Positions 1 to 9,820 of a stretch of 64,000 bases of DNA are shown here, piece by piece; position 1 is the first letter of the stretch, and each line of letters starts with the position of its first letter. Origin of the DNA: Nocardioides sp. B-3 (GTDB lineage: Bacteria; Actinomycetota; Actinomycetes; Propionibacteriales; Nocardioidaceae); NCBI RefSeq assembly GCF_024703895.1, contig NZ_CP087968.1, positions 806,001 through 870,000 of the forward strand. Reading direction: 5' to 3'. The notes below the pieces were generated by a model, which saw only the letters and a program-made list of their open reading frames with translations, had not been told where the DNA came from and did no database searches. The translations under genes were made by a program, and so were the position numbers.

Positions 1-418
1 GCGCACACGGACGCCGTCGAAGGGCGCCGCGTCGCTGGCCGATGCCAGCAGGTCCAGACCGCCCACCGCGCCATGCGTGCAGAGCACCCGGCCCGGCCCG
101 GCGAGCAGCCGTTCGGCGACGTCAGGGTCGGCCAGTGCGCCGACGGAGGAGACGACCGGGGGTGCGTCCGGCTGCCACCACCTCGGGCCCGAAGCTCCGA
201 AGCGCCTCCTGCCCGGCCGCCTCTACGACGACGTCGCTGGCTGCGATCGCGTCGGCGAGGGAGATCTGGAGGCCGGGAGGACCCGGTAGCGGGCTTCGGT
301 TGACGACTCCGACCAGCCGGGCGCCGGGCACGGCGCCGTCGCGTAGCCCGGCGGCCACGACCTGTCCGATCGCGCCGTATCCGAGAACGCTCACGGAGAG
401 GGGAAGACTGGCGGCCAT
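1..418 (-). CDS. Aspartate dehydrogenase-like NAD(P)-binding oxidoreductase, partial
   Basis: The N-terminus carries a Rossmann nucleotide-binding pattern (VLGYGAIGQVVAAGL) followed by a segment resembling L-aspartate dehydrogenase/homoserine dehydrogenase N-domains (VVEAAGQEALRSFGPEV). The reading frame shifts near 165-180 and similarity continues (VGALADPDVAERLL, then CTHGAVGGLDLLASAS) to the window edge, so the C-terminal catalytic half is missing only because the window ends. The ATG shares one base with the stop of the upstream molybdenum hydroxylase large subunit, so it is the distal gene of that operon. The family forms or deaminates aspartate-type amino acids with NAD(P); the actual substrate here is unknown. 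Confidence 0.6.
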
Positions 419-2764
419 CAGGATTCGGTCCGTGCATGCAGGGCAGCGAAAACGCGCTCGGGTGACATCGGCAGCTCGGTGAGCTGCGCACCGATCGCGT
501 CTGCGATCGCCTGCGCGATCACCGGGGCAACGGGGAGCATGGTCCCCTCCCCCATGCCCTTCGCCCCGAACGGACCGGCCCCATGCCCCTGTTCCCGGGT
601 GAGGGACCAGAAGCGCTCCGGGATGTCCTCCGCCAGTGGCACCCGATAGTCGAGCGCCTCGGCGTTGACCGGCCGGTCACCGTCGTAGCGGAGTTCCTCG
701 AAGAGTGACTGGCCGAGCCCGAAGACTGCGGCGCCCTCGTCCTGACCGCGGCACCCGAGCTTGTTGATCACCTTGCCGGCGTCGCCGCTCACGACCAGCT
801 GGAGCACGGTCACCTTGCCGGTCTCCGGGTCGACCTCGACCTCGGCGGCTGCCCAGCCGACCTCCCAGAAGACGCACGGCGCCTCCAGCGGCGCGCGATG
901 GGAATTGCCGGACTTGAAGAATCCGTCGGCGGTGAACTCGAACCCGGTGCCGCCGAAAACCCCCATGACCAGCGGCGCGAGCGCATGCTCGGTGCCGTCC
1001 GGCCCACCCACGACCCAGTCCCGCAGCGTCAGCGATTCGGGGGTCGAGGTCCAGTTGACCGGCGGCCCACGCGAGGACGTCGCGGCGTACCTTCTCCGCG
1101 GCCTGCTGTACCGCCTGCCCCATGACCGCGATGCCGGAGGACGCGTTGGTGCCCCGGTCGAACGGCGTGTTGTCCGTGTCTATGTTGGCGAACACGACCA
1201 CGGCGGGGGCGCAGCCGAGGACCTCGGCCACGATCTGGCACAGCGCGGACTGGCTGCCCTGACCCATCTCGGTCAGGCCGCTCGACAAGAAGACGTCACC
1301 CTTGGTGGAGACCTTCACCCGGGCCTGCGCCGGCTTGTTCACGCCCCCGCCGTCCTTCATGCCGATGCAGACACCCATGCCGCGATGGGGCACCTTCGCC
1401 CGGCGGTGGTAGCCGATCTCGTCCGCAACGAGCCGCAGCCCCTCGCGGAGGTCCGAGTCGATCGGCGCCTCACCGGGGACGTACTCCTCGCCCAGTTCCT
1501 TGAGGTTCTTCATCCGCAGGTCGAACGGGTCGATTCGGAGTCGTTCGGCGATCAGGTCGACCCGGCGCTCGCTGGCCCGGGTGGCTCGGGTGCCGCCGAA
1601 GCCGCGGAAGGCACCGGCCGGGACGGTGTTGGTGGTCACCACCCGGGCGATCGAGTCGATGTGCTGCCAGCGGTAGGCACCCGGCGTGCGGTAGCCCGCC
1701 TTCTCACAGACGAGCGGACTCAGCTCGGCATAGGCACCTCCGTTGAGGAGGACCCGAGCCTCTCGTGCCACGAACGTGCCGTCGGCCATCACACCGGTCC
1801 GGTAGATGAGGCGTGCGGCGTGCTGCGACACCGTCAGGAAGACCTCCTCGGTGGTCATGGCATAGCGCACAGGACGGCCGCCGCTGAGCTGAGAGAGGCG
1901 TACGGCGACCGGGTCGGCCTTCAGGCCGTTCTTTGCGCCGAAGCCGCCGCCGAGGAGCATCGTCTGCACACGGATCCGGTTCTCCGGCATTCCGAAGGTC
2001 CGGGCCAGCTCCTTGCGCAGCGGGAACGGAGACTGGGTGGAGCTCCAGATCTCGATCGCGTCGTCGGTCGCCTCGGCCACCGCCACGAAGGGTTCGAGGT
2101 GCATGTGATTCATCCGCGAGAAGCTGAAGGTGTCCTCGAAGATGTGGTCGCACTGGTCCCACACGTCGGGCGAACCGGTGGTGTAGCGGAACTCGTAGCT
2201 CACGTTGTGCTGGGTGCGCAGTCCGCCGGAGGCACCGTCCCCATAGTCAGGAAGCATCCCGATCGGTGCTTCCGGGAAGATCTGCGGACCCGACGGGTCG
2301 AGGGCTTCGTCGAGCTCAGTGACGTACGGCAGGACGTCGTAGACCACCTCGATGAGGTCGAGGGCCGCGAGCGCGGTGCGTTCATCGACCGCGGCGACCG
2401 CGGCCACCACGTCACCGACGTAGCGGACCCGGTCGATGGCGACGACGGGCTGGTCCTTGACGAACGTGCCGTAGGGATTGAGGTGTCGCACGTCGTCCCG
2501 GGTGAGCACCGCCGCCACACCCGGCAACGCCCGGGCGCGTGACACGCCGATCGAGACGATGTTCGCGTGGGCATGGGGGCTCCGCAGCACCTTGGCGTGC
2601 AGCATGCCGGGGCGCACGACGTCAGTCGTGTAGACCGCCTTGCCGGTCACCTTGATACCGGCGTCCGCACGCGCGCCGTCGCGGCCCACGACCCGATGTG
2701 CGGCGGGGGCAGTCGGCAGGTCGTGGAGCACGGGTCCGGCATCCACGGACGGTGTCGTGGTCAT
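418..2764 (-). CDS. Xanthine dehydrogenase-family molybdenum-binding large subunit
   Basis: This is the roughly 780-residue catalytic subunit of a molybdenum hydroxylase, which hydroxylates N-heterocycles, purines, aldehydes or CO depending on the member. Visible family motifs are the N-terminal GKAVYTTDVVRPGMLHAKVL, GGGFGAKNG near residue 270, AGAFRGFGGTRA near 385, and GAKGMGEGTMLP near 735, which carries the glutamate expected at the active site. One frameshift lies around 1010-1060, after which the C-terminal domain continues in another frame. The ATG overlaps the stop of the 2Fe-2S subunit as ATGA, showing translational coupling. I see no CO-dehydrogenase loop signature (AYRCSFR), so CO is unlikely; the true substrate cannot be read from sequence. 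Confidence 0.85.
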
Positions 2765-3247
2765 CCGTCGTCCCCGTGGCCCAGCTCGGCGGCTCGCTCC
2801 ACCGATTCGAGGATCATTTCGTAGCCGGTGCAGCGGCACGTGTTCGAGCTGATCCAGGGACCGGATCTCGGGTCGCTGCGGACAGGGGTTCTGGCGCAGC
2901 AACCCCGTGGTCAGCATCAACATGCCCGACGTGCAGAAGCCGCACTGGAAGCCACCGCACTCCATGAAGGCCCGCTGCTGCGGCGACAACGTGCCATCGG
3001 CGGCAGCCGGGCCCTCGACGGTCTCGACGGTCGCACCGGCCACGTCGAACGCGAAGGTGGAGCACGAAGCGACGGGCAGATCGTCGACCAGCACGGTGCA
3101 GGCGCCGCAGACACCCCGCTCGCAGGAGCTCCGCACGCCGTGGCAGCGGAAGTCCTCCCGGAGCAGGTCCGCAAGGATCCGATTCGCCGGGACGGTCGCG
3201 AATGCCTCCGCGCCGTTGAGCCGGAAGTCGATCGTGGTCTCGCTCAT
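2761..3247 (-). CDS. 2Fe-2S small subunit of molybdenum hydroxylase
   Basis: About 162 residues with the two-cluster layout of CoxS/XdhC-type small subunits. The plant-type ferredoxin motif is CERGVCGACTVLV near residue 45, and the second [2Fe-2S] domain is built from CGFCTSGM and, after a frameshift at about 2855-2870, NTCRCTGYEMI. It passes electrons from the molybdenum centre to the FAD subunit. The start ATG overlaps the FAD-subunit stop, and its own stop overlaps the large-subunit ATG (both ATGA), giving the order FAD-FeS-Mo. Without correction of the shift the frame reads straight into the large subunit, which is a false fusion. Confidence 0.85.
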
Positions 3248-4152
3248 GCGGTGACTCCCTTCGCTTCCCCGGTCGTGATGGGCAGTGGCGACCAGACGCC
3301 GGACCAGAACGGCCACCGGGTGGCGGCGGTATTCCGCCGACCCGGCCCGATCCCCAATGTCGTCGGGGAGCAGCGCGGCGATCTTCCGACCCACAAGGCC
3401 CGCATCGAGTTCGGCGGGCTGGCCGACGTCCGCGGTGGTCGACACCGTGACCGGACGGCGGTACTCCGCGCCGATGGTGGCGGTGATGCGCAGGCCGTCG
3501 GCGGCTGCACGGATGCCCGGGGCGACGGTCGTCGTCGGTCGCATCGACCGCTCGTAGCCGAACCAAGGCCGGGTGCTTCGTGGCAATCGCGACCCCGGTG
3601 AGCAGTCCGTGCGGCTGCCGGGCTCCCGCGGCGGCGCCGTCCCGGTCAGGGGCGGGCCATAGCCATTCGATCGGGTGGCTCGGCTCCGCTGCGCCGACGA
3701 ACTCAAGACTGGCCTCGAGGGCCCCGAGGATGACCGGCATCTCGTAGCGGAAGCGGCGGGCGAGCAGGTTGCCACCGAGGGTGGCGGAGTAGCGGATCCG
3801 AACGGTCGCGATGCTGGCCCGGGCCGCCGCCGGGGGACGGCAGCGTCGCCTGCAACAACGGGTGGCCGCTGCCACAGTGATGGGTCAGACCCGCACCGAT
3901 GCGCAGGACCCCCGCCACGTGCTCGACCTGCTGCAGGTCCGGAACCCGACGCACGGAGACGAGGTCTCGGGGAACGCGGCCCTCGCGCAGTTGAGCGGTG
4001 AGATCGGTGCAGCCGGCCGCGATCACCGCCTCGGGGTGTCCGGCAAGCACCGCCACCGCCTCGGCCACGGAGCGGGGGCGGTGGAGGTCGAACGGTGGGA
4101 TGCTCGACTGGGTCTGCGCGACCAGCCCGGCCCCCAACGCCTGTACCCGCAC
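3244..4152 (-). CDS. FAD-binding medium subunit of molybdenum hydroxylase
   Basis: This corresponds to CoxM/XdhB-type FAD subunits of about 290-300 residues. Seen are the N-terminal SSIPPFDLHRPRSVAEAVAV, the FAD-site variant IAAGCTDLTAQLREG, SATLGGNLLARRFRYEMP, and a C-terminal AEYRRHPVAVLVRRL typical of the CO_deh_flav_C domain. At least three frameshifts (around 3810, 3600 and 3280) break the frame. The likely GTG start follows the ABC ATPase stop by one base and the stop overlaps the next ATG. It accepts electrons from the iron-sulfur subunit. Confidence 0.75.
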
Positions 4153-4153
4153 G

Positions 4154-4956
4154 TCAGCGGGTCCCAGCCGTGTCGGCAGCGCGGCCAGCCCCCCGCAACA
4201 GCTGGGTCACGTGCCCCCGGATCTCGACGAAGCGAGGGTCGGTCTTGGTCGTGACGTGGTCTCGCGGCCGGGGAAGGTCCACCTCGATCGTCTCGGCCAC
4301 GACGCTCGGCGGCGCGGAGAGCACGATGACGTGGTCGGCGAGGTAAACACTCTCATCGATGTCATGGGTGACCACGAGCACGGTGATGCCGAGCCTTGCA
4401 CGGATCGCGAGCAGCAGGTCCTCGAGATCCGCGCGGGTCTGTGCGTCGACGGAGGCGTAGGGCTCGTCCATGAGCAGGAGCTTGGGGTGACTGGCCGGGG
4501 CACGAGCGATGGCCACCCGCTGCTGCATGCCGCCGGACATCTCCCGGGGGTACAGGCTCTCCTTGCCCGAGAGTCCGACCGCGTCGATGGCCTCCCCGGA
4601 CGCGTTCCGCACGCTCGGCGGACTTGAGGTGACGCAGCGGGAACGCCACATTCTTGGCGACCCGCATCCGGGGGAACAGAGAGCGCGAATAGTCCCGGAA
4701 GACCATCGCCAACCCCTCGGGCACGCCCGTCACACGAGCGCCCCTCGAAGGTCACCGAGCCCTCGCTCGGGGTGTCGAGCCCGCTGATGATGCGCAACAG
4801 CGTGGACTTGCCACACCCGGACGGGCCGACGATGACGCTGACCTTTCCTGCTGGCACTTCGGCGCTGATGCTGCGCACCGCGAGGTTCGCCCTGTAGCTC
4901 TTCGAGACGGCGTCAAGCACCAGCTCGGGTGTTGTGTGCACCTTTGTCTCAGTCAT
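4154..4956 (-). CDS. NitT/TauT-family ABC transporter ATP-binding protein
   Basis: An ATPase of about 267 residues energising the importer encoded just upstream. Walker A is GPSGCGKST near residue 44, the signature is MSGGMQQRVAIARA, Walker B is LLLMDEPYAS, and the H-loop is VVTHDID. Two frameshifts, near 4735 and 4625, split it into three readable pieces. It overlaps the preceding permease gene by 8 bp and precedes the hydroxylase genes, so import and oxidation are coexpressed. The family imports nitrate, sulfonates, thiamine precursors or aromatic acids; the neighbouring hydroxylase makes a heterocyclic or aromatic substrate the better guess. Confidence 0.85.
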
Positions 4957-5866
4957 GTTGTTGCGTCGCTCCTCGGTGCCGGGCCGGGACCCGGCGTTCG
5001 ATGATGGTGAAGATGATGTTCATGACGACGCCGAGAATCGCCAGCACGACCAGAACGGCCCAGAACCCGGTGTAGTCGAAGTTGCGCTGCATCTGGATCA
5101 GGAGGTGGCCGAGGCCGTTCTGCGACTTCTGCAGCTCCGAGATGATCATGATGATCAGGGAGAGGGACATCGCCGTACGCACGCCGGCGAAGATCTTGGG
5201 AGCTGCGCCGGGCAGCACGATGTGCACCAGTCGGTCCCAGCGGCCGATCTTGAAGATGACCGCGGCCTGCATGCGAGTTGCGCCGATGCTGGTGACGCCG
5301 TCGATGGTGTTGAAGAGGATCGGCCAGACCACGCTGAACGCGATCAGGAAGATCTTCGGGCTGTCCCCAGTGCCGAAGAGGAAGAAGAAGACACCGATCA
5401 GCGCGGGGCTCGGGAGCGAGCGCCCGAGGTGGATCAGCGGTTGGAACAGCGCCATCAGGATGCGGTGGCGTCCCAGCGCGATCCCGGCTCCGACACCGAG
5501 GACGATCGCCAGTGCCAGTCCCTGAAGGGCCCGCCAGACACTGGGCAGGAGGTGGTCCCACGTCGCGTCTCCGAGAAACAGGCGATCGGCGTCCGGAGCG
5601 AGGAAGTCGCTGCGCACTCGACCGAACGCGTCAAACGGGTTGGCGACGAAGAGGCTGCCCGTCTCGCTCCACGACAGTCCCCACCGGGCCGCGAGAATCA
5701 CCGGGGGAACGATCAACCGCAACGCCGTGACGGCGCTGGTCCTGCGCACGAAGCGGCCAAGGCCGCTGCCAGTCAGCTGTGGCATGGGTCCCCCGGGCTG
5801 GCCGGGCGCGGTGGGCGCGACCCCGGTCACGTCGGTCAGGCTGTCGCTGGTCGGTGTGATCGTCAT
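4949..5866 (-). CDS. ABC transporter permease (NitT/TauT type), first copy
   Basis: An intact 305-residue inner-membrane permease. It has about six hydrophobic helices and the EAA-like cytoplasmic loop around GATRMQAAVIFKIGRWDRLV, which docks on the ATPase. The N-terminal 35 residues are polar and proline-rich. The ATG overlaps the upstream permease stop as ATGA, and the C-terminus overlaps the ATPase start. With the second permease it should form a heterodimeric channel for the substrate delivered by the lipoprotein encoded upstream. Confidence 0.88.
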   Translation of the reverse strand: MTITPTSDSLTDVTGVAPTAPGQPGGPMPQLTGSGLGRFVRRTSAVTALRLIVPPVILAARWGLSWSETGSLFVANPFDAFGRVRSDFLAPDADRLFLGDATWDHLLPSVWRALQGLALAIVLGVGAGIALGRHRILMALFQPLIHLGRSLPSPALIGVFFFLFGTGDSPKIFLIAFSVVWPILFNTIDGVTSIGATRMQAAVIFKIGRWDRLVHIVLPGAAPKIFAGVRTAMSLSLIIMIISELQKSQNGLGHLLIQMQRNFDYTGFWAVLVVLAILGVVMNIIFTIIERRVPARHRGATQQHD

Positions 5867-6655
5867 TGCGCCAGCCCCTTCTTCCAGCCGAAGACCTTCG
5901 CGTCGATGGTTGCGAGGAGGGTGCTGATCACGATCCCCATGAGTCCTGCGACCAACGTTGCGGCGTACACCAGATCCGTGTCGCTGGACTGTGAGGTGCG
6001 AAGCAGGATGAACCCGCCGATCCCGCGGCCGTTTCCGATGAGCAGCTCGGAACTGACGGCCACGATGAGCCCGATCGAGGCGGCCACACGGATGCCGGTG
6101 AACGTGAACGGCAGCGCACTGGGCAGCTTGATCCGGAAGAGCACGCCCAGCGAGGACAGCCCGAAGGTCTGGCCGGTCTGCACCGCCGTGGGGTCGGTGG
6201 CGCGGACGCCGTACATCGTGTTGAGCAGAATGGGCCAGACGCAGGCGAGCGCTACCGTGAGCGAAAGCGGGAGCATGCCGCTTCCGATCAGCAGCATGAG
6301 GATGGGCCCGAGCGCCACCGACGGCAGCACCCGAAACACCTCGACGGGCAACTCGAAGGCGATGAACACCCCCGGTGTAGGCGCCCATCAGGCCACCGAG
6401 CACCGTCCCGACGATCGTCGCCATCAGCAACGCGAGCATCCACTCGCGGAGCGTGAAGCCGATCTCTCCCCAGAAGACTCCGTCGCCGAGGAGTGTTCCC
6501 AGCTTTCCGAGCACGTTGCTCGGGATCGGGAAGCCCGGGGTGGTGATCACACCGGAGCGGACCATCAGCTCCACGAGTGCGCCGGTCCCGACGACGCCGA
6601 GCGCGCCGAGCGCGACCTGCTGCCGTCGACCGAGGAACTCGCCTGCGTCGATCAT
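5863..6655 (-). CDS. ABC transporter permease (NitT/TauT type), second copy
   Basis: About 264 residues, a BPD_transp_1-type permease paralogous to the following gene. The start MIDAGEFLGRRQQVAL lies 2 bp after the lipoprotein stop. A frameshift near 6370 separates the N-terminal two helices from the rest (MLLIGSGMLPLSLTVALACV onward), including an EAA-type loop near GQTFGLSSLGVLFRIKLPSA. It ends in FGWKKGLAQ and overlaps the next permease start. A permease pair with one ATPase and one binding protein is the normal importer composition. Confidence 0.82.
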
Positions 6656-6657
6656 GT

Positions 6658-7628
6658 TCAGTCCTCGGGAAGGTAGGTGTGATCGGCCATCGAGAAGCCA
6701 TCTTCGATGAGGCCCCGGGTCGATGAGCATGTCGCTCACCATCTCCGGGCGGTCGAGGGGCGTCTTGCTGGCGAACACCGGGATCGACATGGTCTCGGCG
6801 GTCTTCTCGTCGACACCGGCCACCTTGGGCAGCCGGGCCCGGAAGTCTTCTTCGTCCTTGCTGATGTCTGCGTTCGCGGCGTACATCGCGTCGACGAAGG
6901 CGCGGACCGTGTCAGGGTTCTGGGCGATGAACGAGTCACTGGCGATGAACGTGGCTGCGGCCAGCTCGGCGTTCACTCCACCGGAGAGGTCGACCACGTT
7001 GCGAAGCCCGGCCGCTTCAGCAGCGGACTTGAAGGGCTCCGGCACGTAGCCGGCCTCGATGGACCCGGCCCTGGACCCCCGCGATCATCTCGCTGAAGGG
7101 GACCTCGATCCATTCGGGTGCGACCTCGAGCCCTTCACTCTCGGTGAGGTTCTGGAAGGTCACGTCACCGATGTTGTTCGTAGTGTTGACGCCGACGGTC
7201 TTGCCATCGAGGTCCGCCAACTCTTGGACGTCGGAGTCCGGGTTGACGAAGACGCCCATGCTGTCCGGACCCAGCGAGCTGCTCAGCACCACGGTCTGGA
7301 CGGGGGTGCCCTTCGATTGGGCGATGGAGCCCGAGATGGAGTTGGTGAAGCTGAAATCTAGCTCGCCCGAGGCCACCTTCTGCACCCCGATGGGTCCGCC
7401 CTGCAGCGGTTCAAGCTCCACGCTGAGTCCCTCGGCTTCGAAGAATCCGTTCTCCTCGGCCCAGTACACCGTCGCATAGTCGGCCAGCGGCAACACCCCC
7501 ACGGTCACGTCGGTCTTCTCGAGCTTCCCGTCAGCGGTCTGCGCCGATGCCCCGTCCGACCCACATGAGGTCAGGATCAGCGCAAGGCTCGCCGGGGACA
7601 CGGCGCCTAGGGTTCGGGACTTGGTCAT
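6658..7628 (-). CDS. ABC transporter substrate-binding lipoprotein (NMT1/SsuA-like)
   Basis: About 323 residues. It begins with a lipoprotein signal peptide (MTKSRTLGAV, then lipobox LILTSC), so it should be anchored outside the membrane. The mature part has NMT1-type motifs: LPLADYATVYWAEENGFFE, then LVSSS-like SSLGPDSMGVFV, and the C-terminal ETMSIPVFASKTPLDRPEM. Frameshifts lie near 7070 and 6710, and the end reads FSMADHTYLPED. It is the first gene of the importer-hydroxylase operon, downstream of two copies of a palindrome that also precedes marR. Confidence 0.82.
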
Positions 7629-7670
7629 GAACTTCTCGTTTCGCTTGAGAGATATCTCACCGGAAAACTT

Positions 7671-7705
7671 CTTGGCGCCAAGATTGTTACTGTCTTGGCG
7701 CCAAG
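7671..7705. promoter_or_regulatory. Two palindromic operator candidates upstream of importer operon
   Basis: The perfect 12-bp palindrome CTTGGCGCCAAG occurs at 7671-7682 and again at 7694-7705, centre-to-centre 23 bp (about two helical turns), 43 and 66 bp before the lipoprotein ATG. A variant differing only at two symmetric positions precedes the nearby marR gene. Position and symmetry fit a dimeric winged-helix repressor such as MarR; this link is inference. Confidence 0.65.
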
Positions 7706-7770
7706 GAGTCAACGCTTTCCCGAAGTTTTCTCGACCGATCCCCGGCCGACGCCTCCGCACCTACGCCAAA

Positions 7771-7804
7771 GGGCGCCCGCGATCTCTCGATCGACGGGGC
7801 GCCC
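7771..7804 (-). terminator. Possible hairpin downstream of marR
   Basis: Two copies of the self-complementary octamer GGGCGCCC at 7771-7778 and 7797-7804 flank an 18-nt spacer just after the marR stop. They could form a GC hairpin that ends the marR transcript. There is no clear T-run, so this is tentative. Confidence 0.3.
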
Positions 7805-7822
7805 CGGGCGTCATGGTGTGCC

Positions 7823-8359
7823 TCAAGCAGTCTGCGACGTGTCGTCATCCGGCTCACCCTCGACCGCCGCACACAGGGACTCCTCGAGTTCCCCCAACAG
7901 GCCGGCAAGGGCCACCCGCTGGGCCGCCGTCAGACCGCGCAGCATGCGTCGTTCGTTGGCGAAGTGGGCGTCCGCCACCCGGTCGACCGGGGCCTTCCCG
8001 GCGGCCGTGAGGGTCACGTAGACGACGCGATTGTCGACATCGTCTCGCCTCCGCTCGACTAGTCCGGCCTGCTCCAACCTGTTCACTCGGAGCGTCAGCC
8101 CCCTGTGGTGACAAGGGTCTGCGCCGCCAGCTCGCCCGCCGTCCGCCGAAAGCCCGGCGCCGCGCGCCTGCAGGCTCGCCAAGACGTCGAAGCCGGCCTC
8201 GTTGGTGCCGTGCTGTTCGAAGATCTCGGAGATTTGCGTGCGGTAGAGCAGAAAACTGCGATGGAGTGGCCCGAAGACGCCCATGGCGGAAACGTCCAAC
8301 TCGGGGCGCACCATCGCCCACTGATTCATGATCTCGGCGACGCCATCCGAGGACTTCAC
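7823..8359 (-). CDS. MarR-family transcriptional regulator
   Basis: About 178 residues. The wing and recognition region is clear (LTLRVNRLEQAGLVERRRDD, then DNRVVYVTLTAAGK). The middle (about 8160 to 8100) is in the wrong frame between two compensating indels; read in the third frame it gives RRTAGELAAQTLVTTG, which restores a normal winged helix. I use the GTG at 8359, which has GGGGAAGG upstream; an ATG at 8329 is an alternative. It lies upstream of, and in the same direction as, the ABC importer-hydroxylase operon, and probably controls it in response to an aromatic-type ligand. Confidence 0.75.
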   Translation of the reverse strand: MKSSDGVAEIMNQWAMVRPELDVSAMGVFGPLHRSFLLYRTQISEIFEQHGTNEAGFDVLASLQARGAGLSADGGRAGGADPCHHRGLTLRVNRLEQAGLVERRRDDVDNRVVYVTLTAAGKAPVDRVADAHFANERRMLRGLTAAQRVALAGLLGELEESLCAAVEGEPDDDTSQTA

Positions 8360-8415
8360 ACCTTCACAACCTTCCCCTTGGTCATCGAGCCGGGCGGACT
8401 AACTTCCGCCAGTAT

Positions 8416-8427
8416 CTTTGCGCAAAG
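8416..8427. promoter_or_regulatory. Palindromic operator candidate upstream of marR
   Basis: The perfect palindrome CTTTGCGCAAAG lies 57 bp before the marR GTG start. It differs from the two boxes upstream of the importer only at positions 4 and 9, which are symmetric partners. This suggests autoregulation by the same protein. Confidence 0.6.
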
Positions 8428-8555
8428 GAACCCTAGTGGGTCAGCGTCACCACTCACAAGTACCTGTCTCCGCGTCACAGTCGCCGATTCGCGAAACGGG
8501 AGCACGGAGCGAGGACACCAGTCGACGAGGTTTCCGCCTGCTGTGAGTCGGACCG
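8428..8555. other. Left edge of accessory island, no gene recognised
   Basis: No convincing coding region is visible between the marR promoter area and the relaxase fragment. The left boundary of the mobile segment probably lies here, but I found no attachment-site repeat or tRNA. Confidence 0.4.
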
Positions 8556-9736
8556 AGGACACCGTGCGCCTCGATCCCGGCTCAGGTCGCTGCGCGCGAG
8601 ATCGGCACCACGGCGCACTCGGTCGCCCGGTTGTTGCACCAACACGGCTTCCGCTGGGACGAGGACGGGCGTTGGGCCCGGGTGGCCGGAACGCCGCAGC
8701 GCTCGGCGCAACTTCGCCGTGGGGGACCTACTCGTCGTGGACGAAGCAGGGATGCTCGACCGGGACACCCCCCGGGCACTGCTTCGACTGGCCGACGAAA
8801 CCAGCGCCCGGGTGGCCCCCGGTCGGCGACCGGCACCAACTGCCCGCCGTCGGACGCGGGGGCGTCCCGGACCTCGCCATCCGGTACGCACCCGACCGCG
8901 TGAGCGAACTCGAGGGCGTCCGCCGGTTCGCAGATCCCGCCTATGCGGAGTTGTCGTTGCGGATGCGGACCGGGAAGAAGCCCGGAGAAGTGTTCGACGA
9001 GCTGGCGCGTCGCGGAGAGATCGTGGTGCACGCCACCGACGTCGAACGACAACAGCAGCTCACGGTCCGAGCGACATACGGTGACCTCGTCGTCGCTGAC
9101 ACTCGCGAGCAGGTCGGCAAGATCAACGACCTCGCACATCAGGTCCGTGAGGTCGTCGGTGAGGTCACCGATGGTGTCGTCACGGCGTCGGGCGAACGGA
9201 TCGGCATCGGCGACAAGATCGCCACCCGTCGAAACGACCACGACGCGGACGTCGCCAACCGGGAGACGTGGACCGTCATCGCTAGCGACAACGGAGCCCC
9301 TGACCGTGCATGGGGAGGCCGGCCAGCGACGCCTGCCATCGGCTTACGTGCAGCAGCACGTCGAGCTCTCGCCTACGCCACCACGGCGTACGGCGCCCGT
9401 GGCTCCACCGTGCCCGTTTCCCACGTCCTGATCGGCGATCACACCGGCGCCGCCTCGGCGTACGTCGGAATGACCCGTGGCAGGGACCGCAACGTCGCAC
9501 ACCCGGTGGCGGAGTCGGTCGAGGATGCCCGCAAGCAGTGGATCGATGTCTTCGGTCGGGACCGCGCCGATCCCGGCCCGGCACATGCCCGGGGCCTCGC
9601 GGCCGAAGCGATCGACCGCTACGGGCCGAAGGCGAAGGCTCCCGCGTTCCGACCTCCGGCGCCGGTGCGCCGACCAGAGCCGGACGTGGGCTACCGACCA
9701 CGCGCTCCCATGTCAGGTCCCGGGATCGGCTTCTGA
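8556..9736 (+). pseudogene. TraA/TrwC-type relaxase-helicase, C-terminal remnant
   Basis: The readable protein resembles the helicase half of actinobacterial MobF relaxases. It has TTAHSVARLLHQHGFRWDED, a Walker-B/DEAG-like motif DLLVVDEAGMLDRD, GDRHQLPAVGRGG (motif III), and near the end ATTAYGARGSTVPVSHVLI and YVGMTRGRDRN, typical of RecD/TraA motifs V-VI. The N-terminal relaxase domain and the Walker A segment are absent, so the gene is 5'-truncated; frame changes near 8700, 8810 and 9320 may be sequence errors. It marks the segment as derived from a conjugative or integrative element. Confidence 0.7.
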
Positions 9737-9820
9737 TCGTCATCGTTACTTCGCCGCAGGCGTCCGATTCCACCGACGGTCTGTTGCTTCTCTCGATGAA
9801 CGAACAACAGAGGAGTAACA

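Noticed and set aside
761..2542. Long plus-strand ORF of 593 codons
   Set aside because: It is antisense to the molybdenum subunit, low in complexity and without any family resemblance; a shadow of GC-rich coding DNA.
418..2764. Carbon monoxide dehydrogenase large subunit
   Set aside because: The characteristic AYRCSFR loop was not seen, so the general hydroxylase call is kept.
677..3775. A single 1032-residue minus-strand frame covering parts of three hydroxylase subunits
   Set aside because: The FAD, 2Fe-2S and molybdenum subunits share the frame only because indels remove the stops; ATGA overlaps at 3244-3247 and 2761-2764 mark the real gene borders.
4934..6676. Plus-strand ORF of 580 codons
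   Set aside because: Antisense to two clearly recognised permeases; composition is acidic/basic filler.
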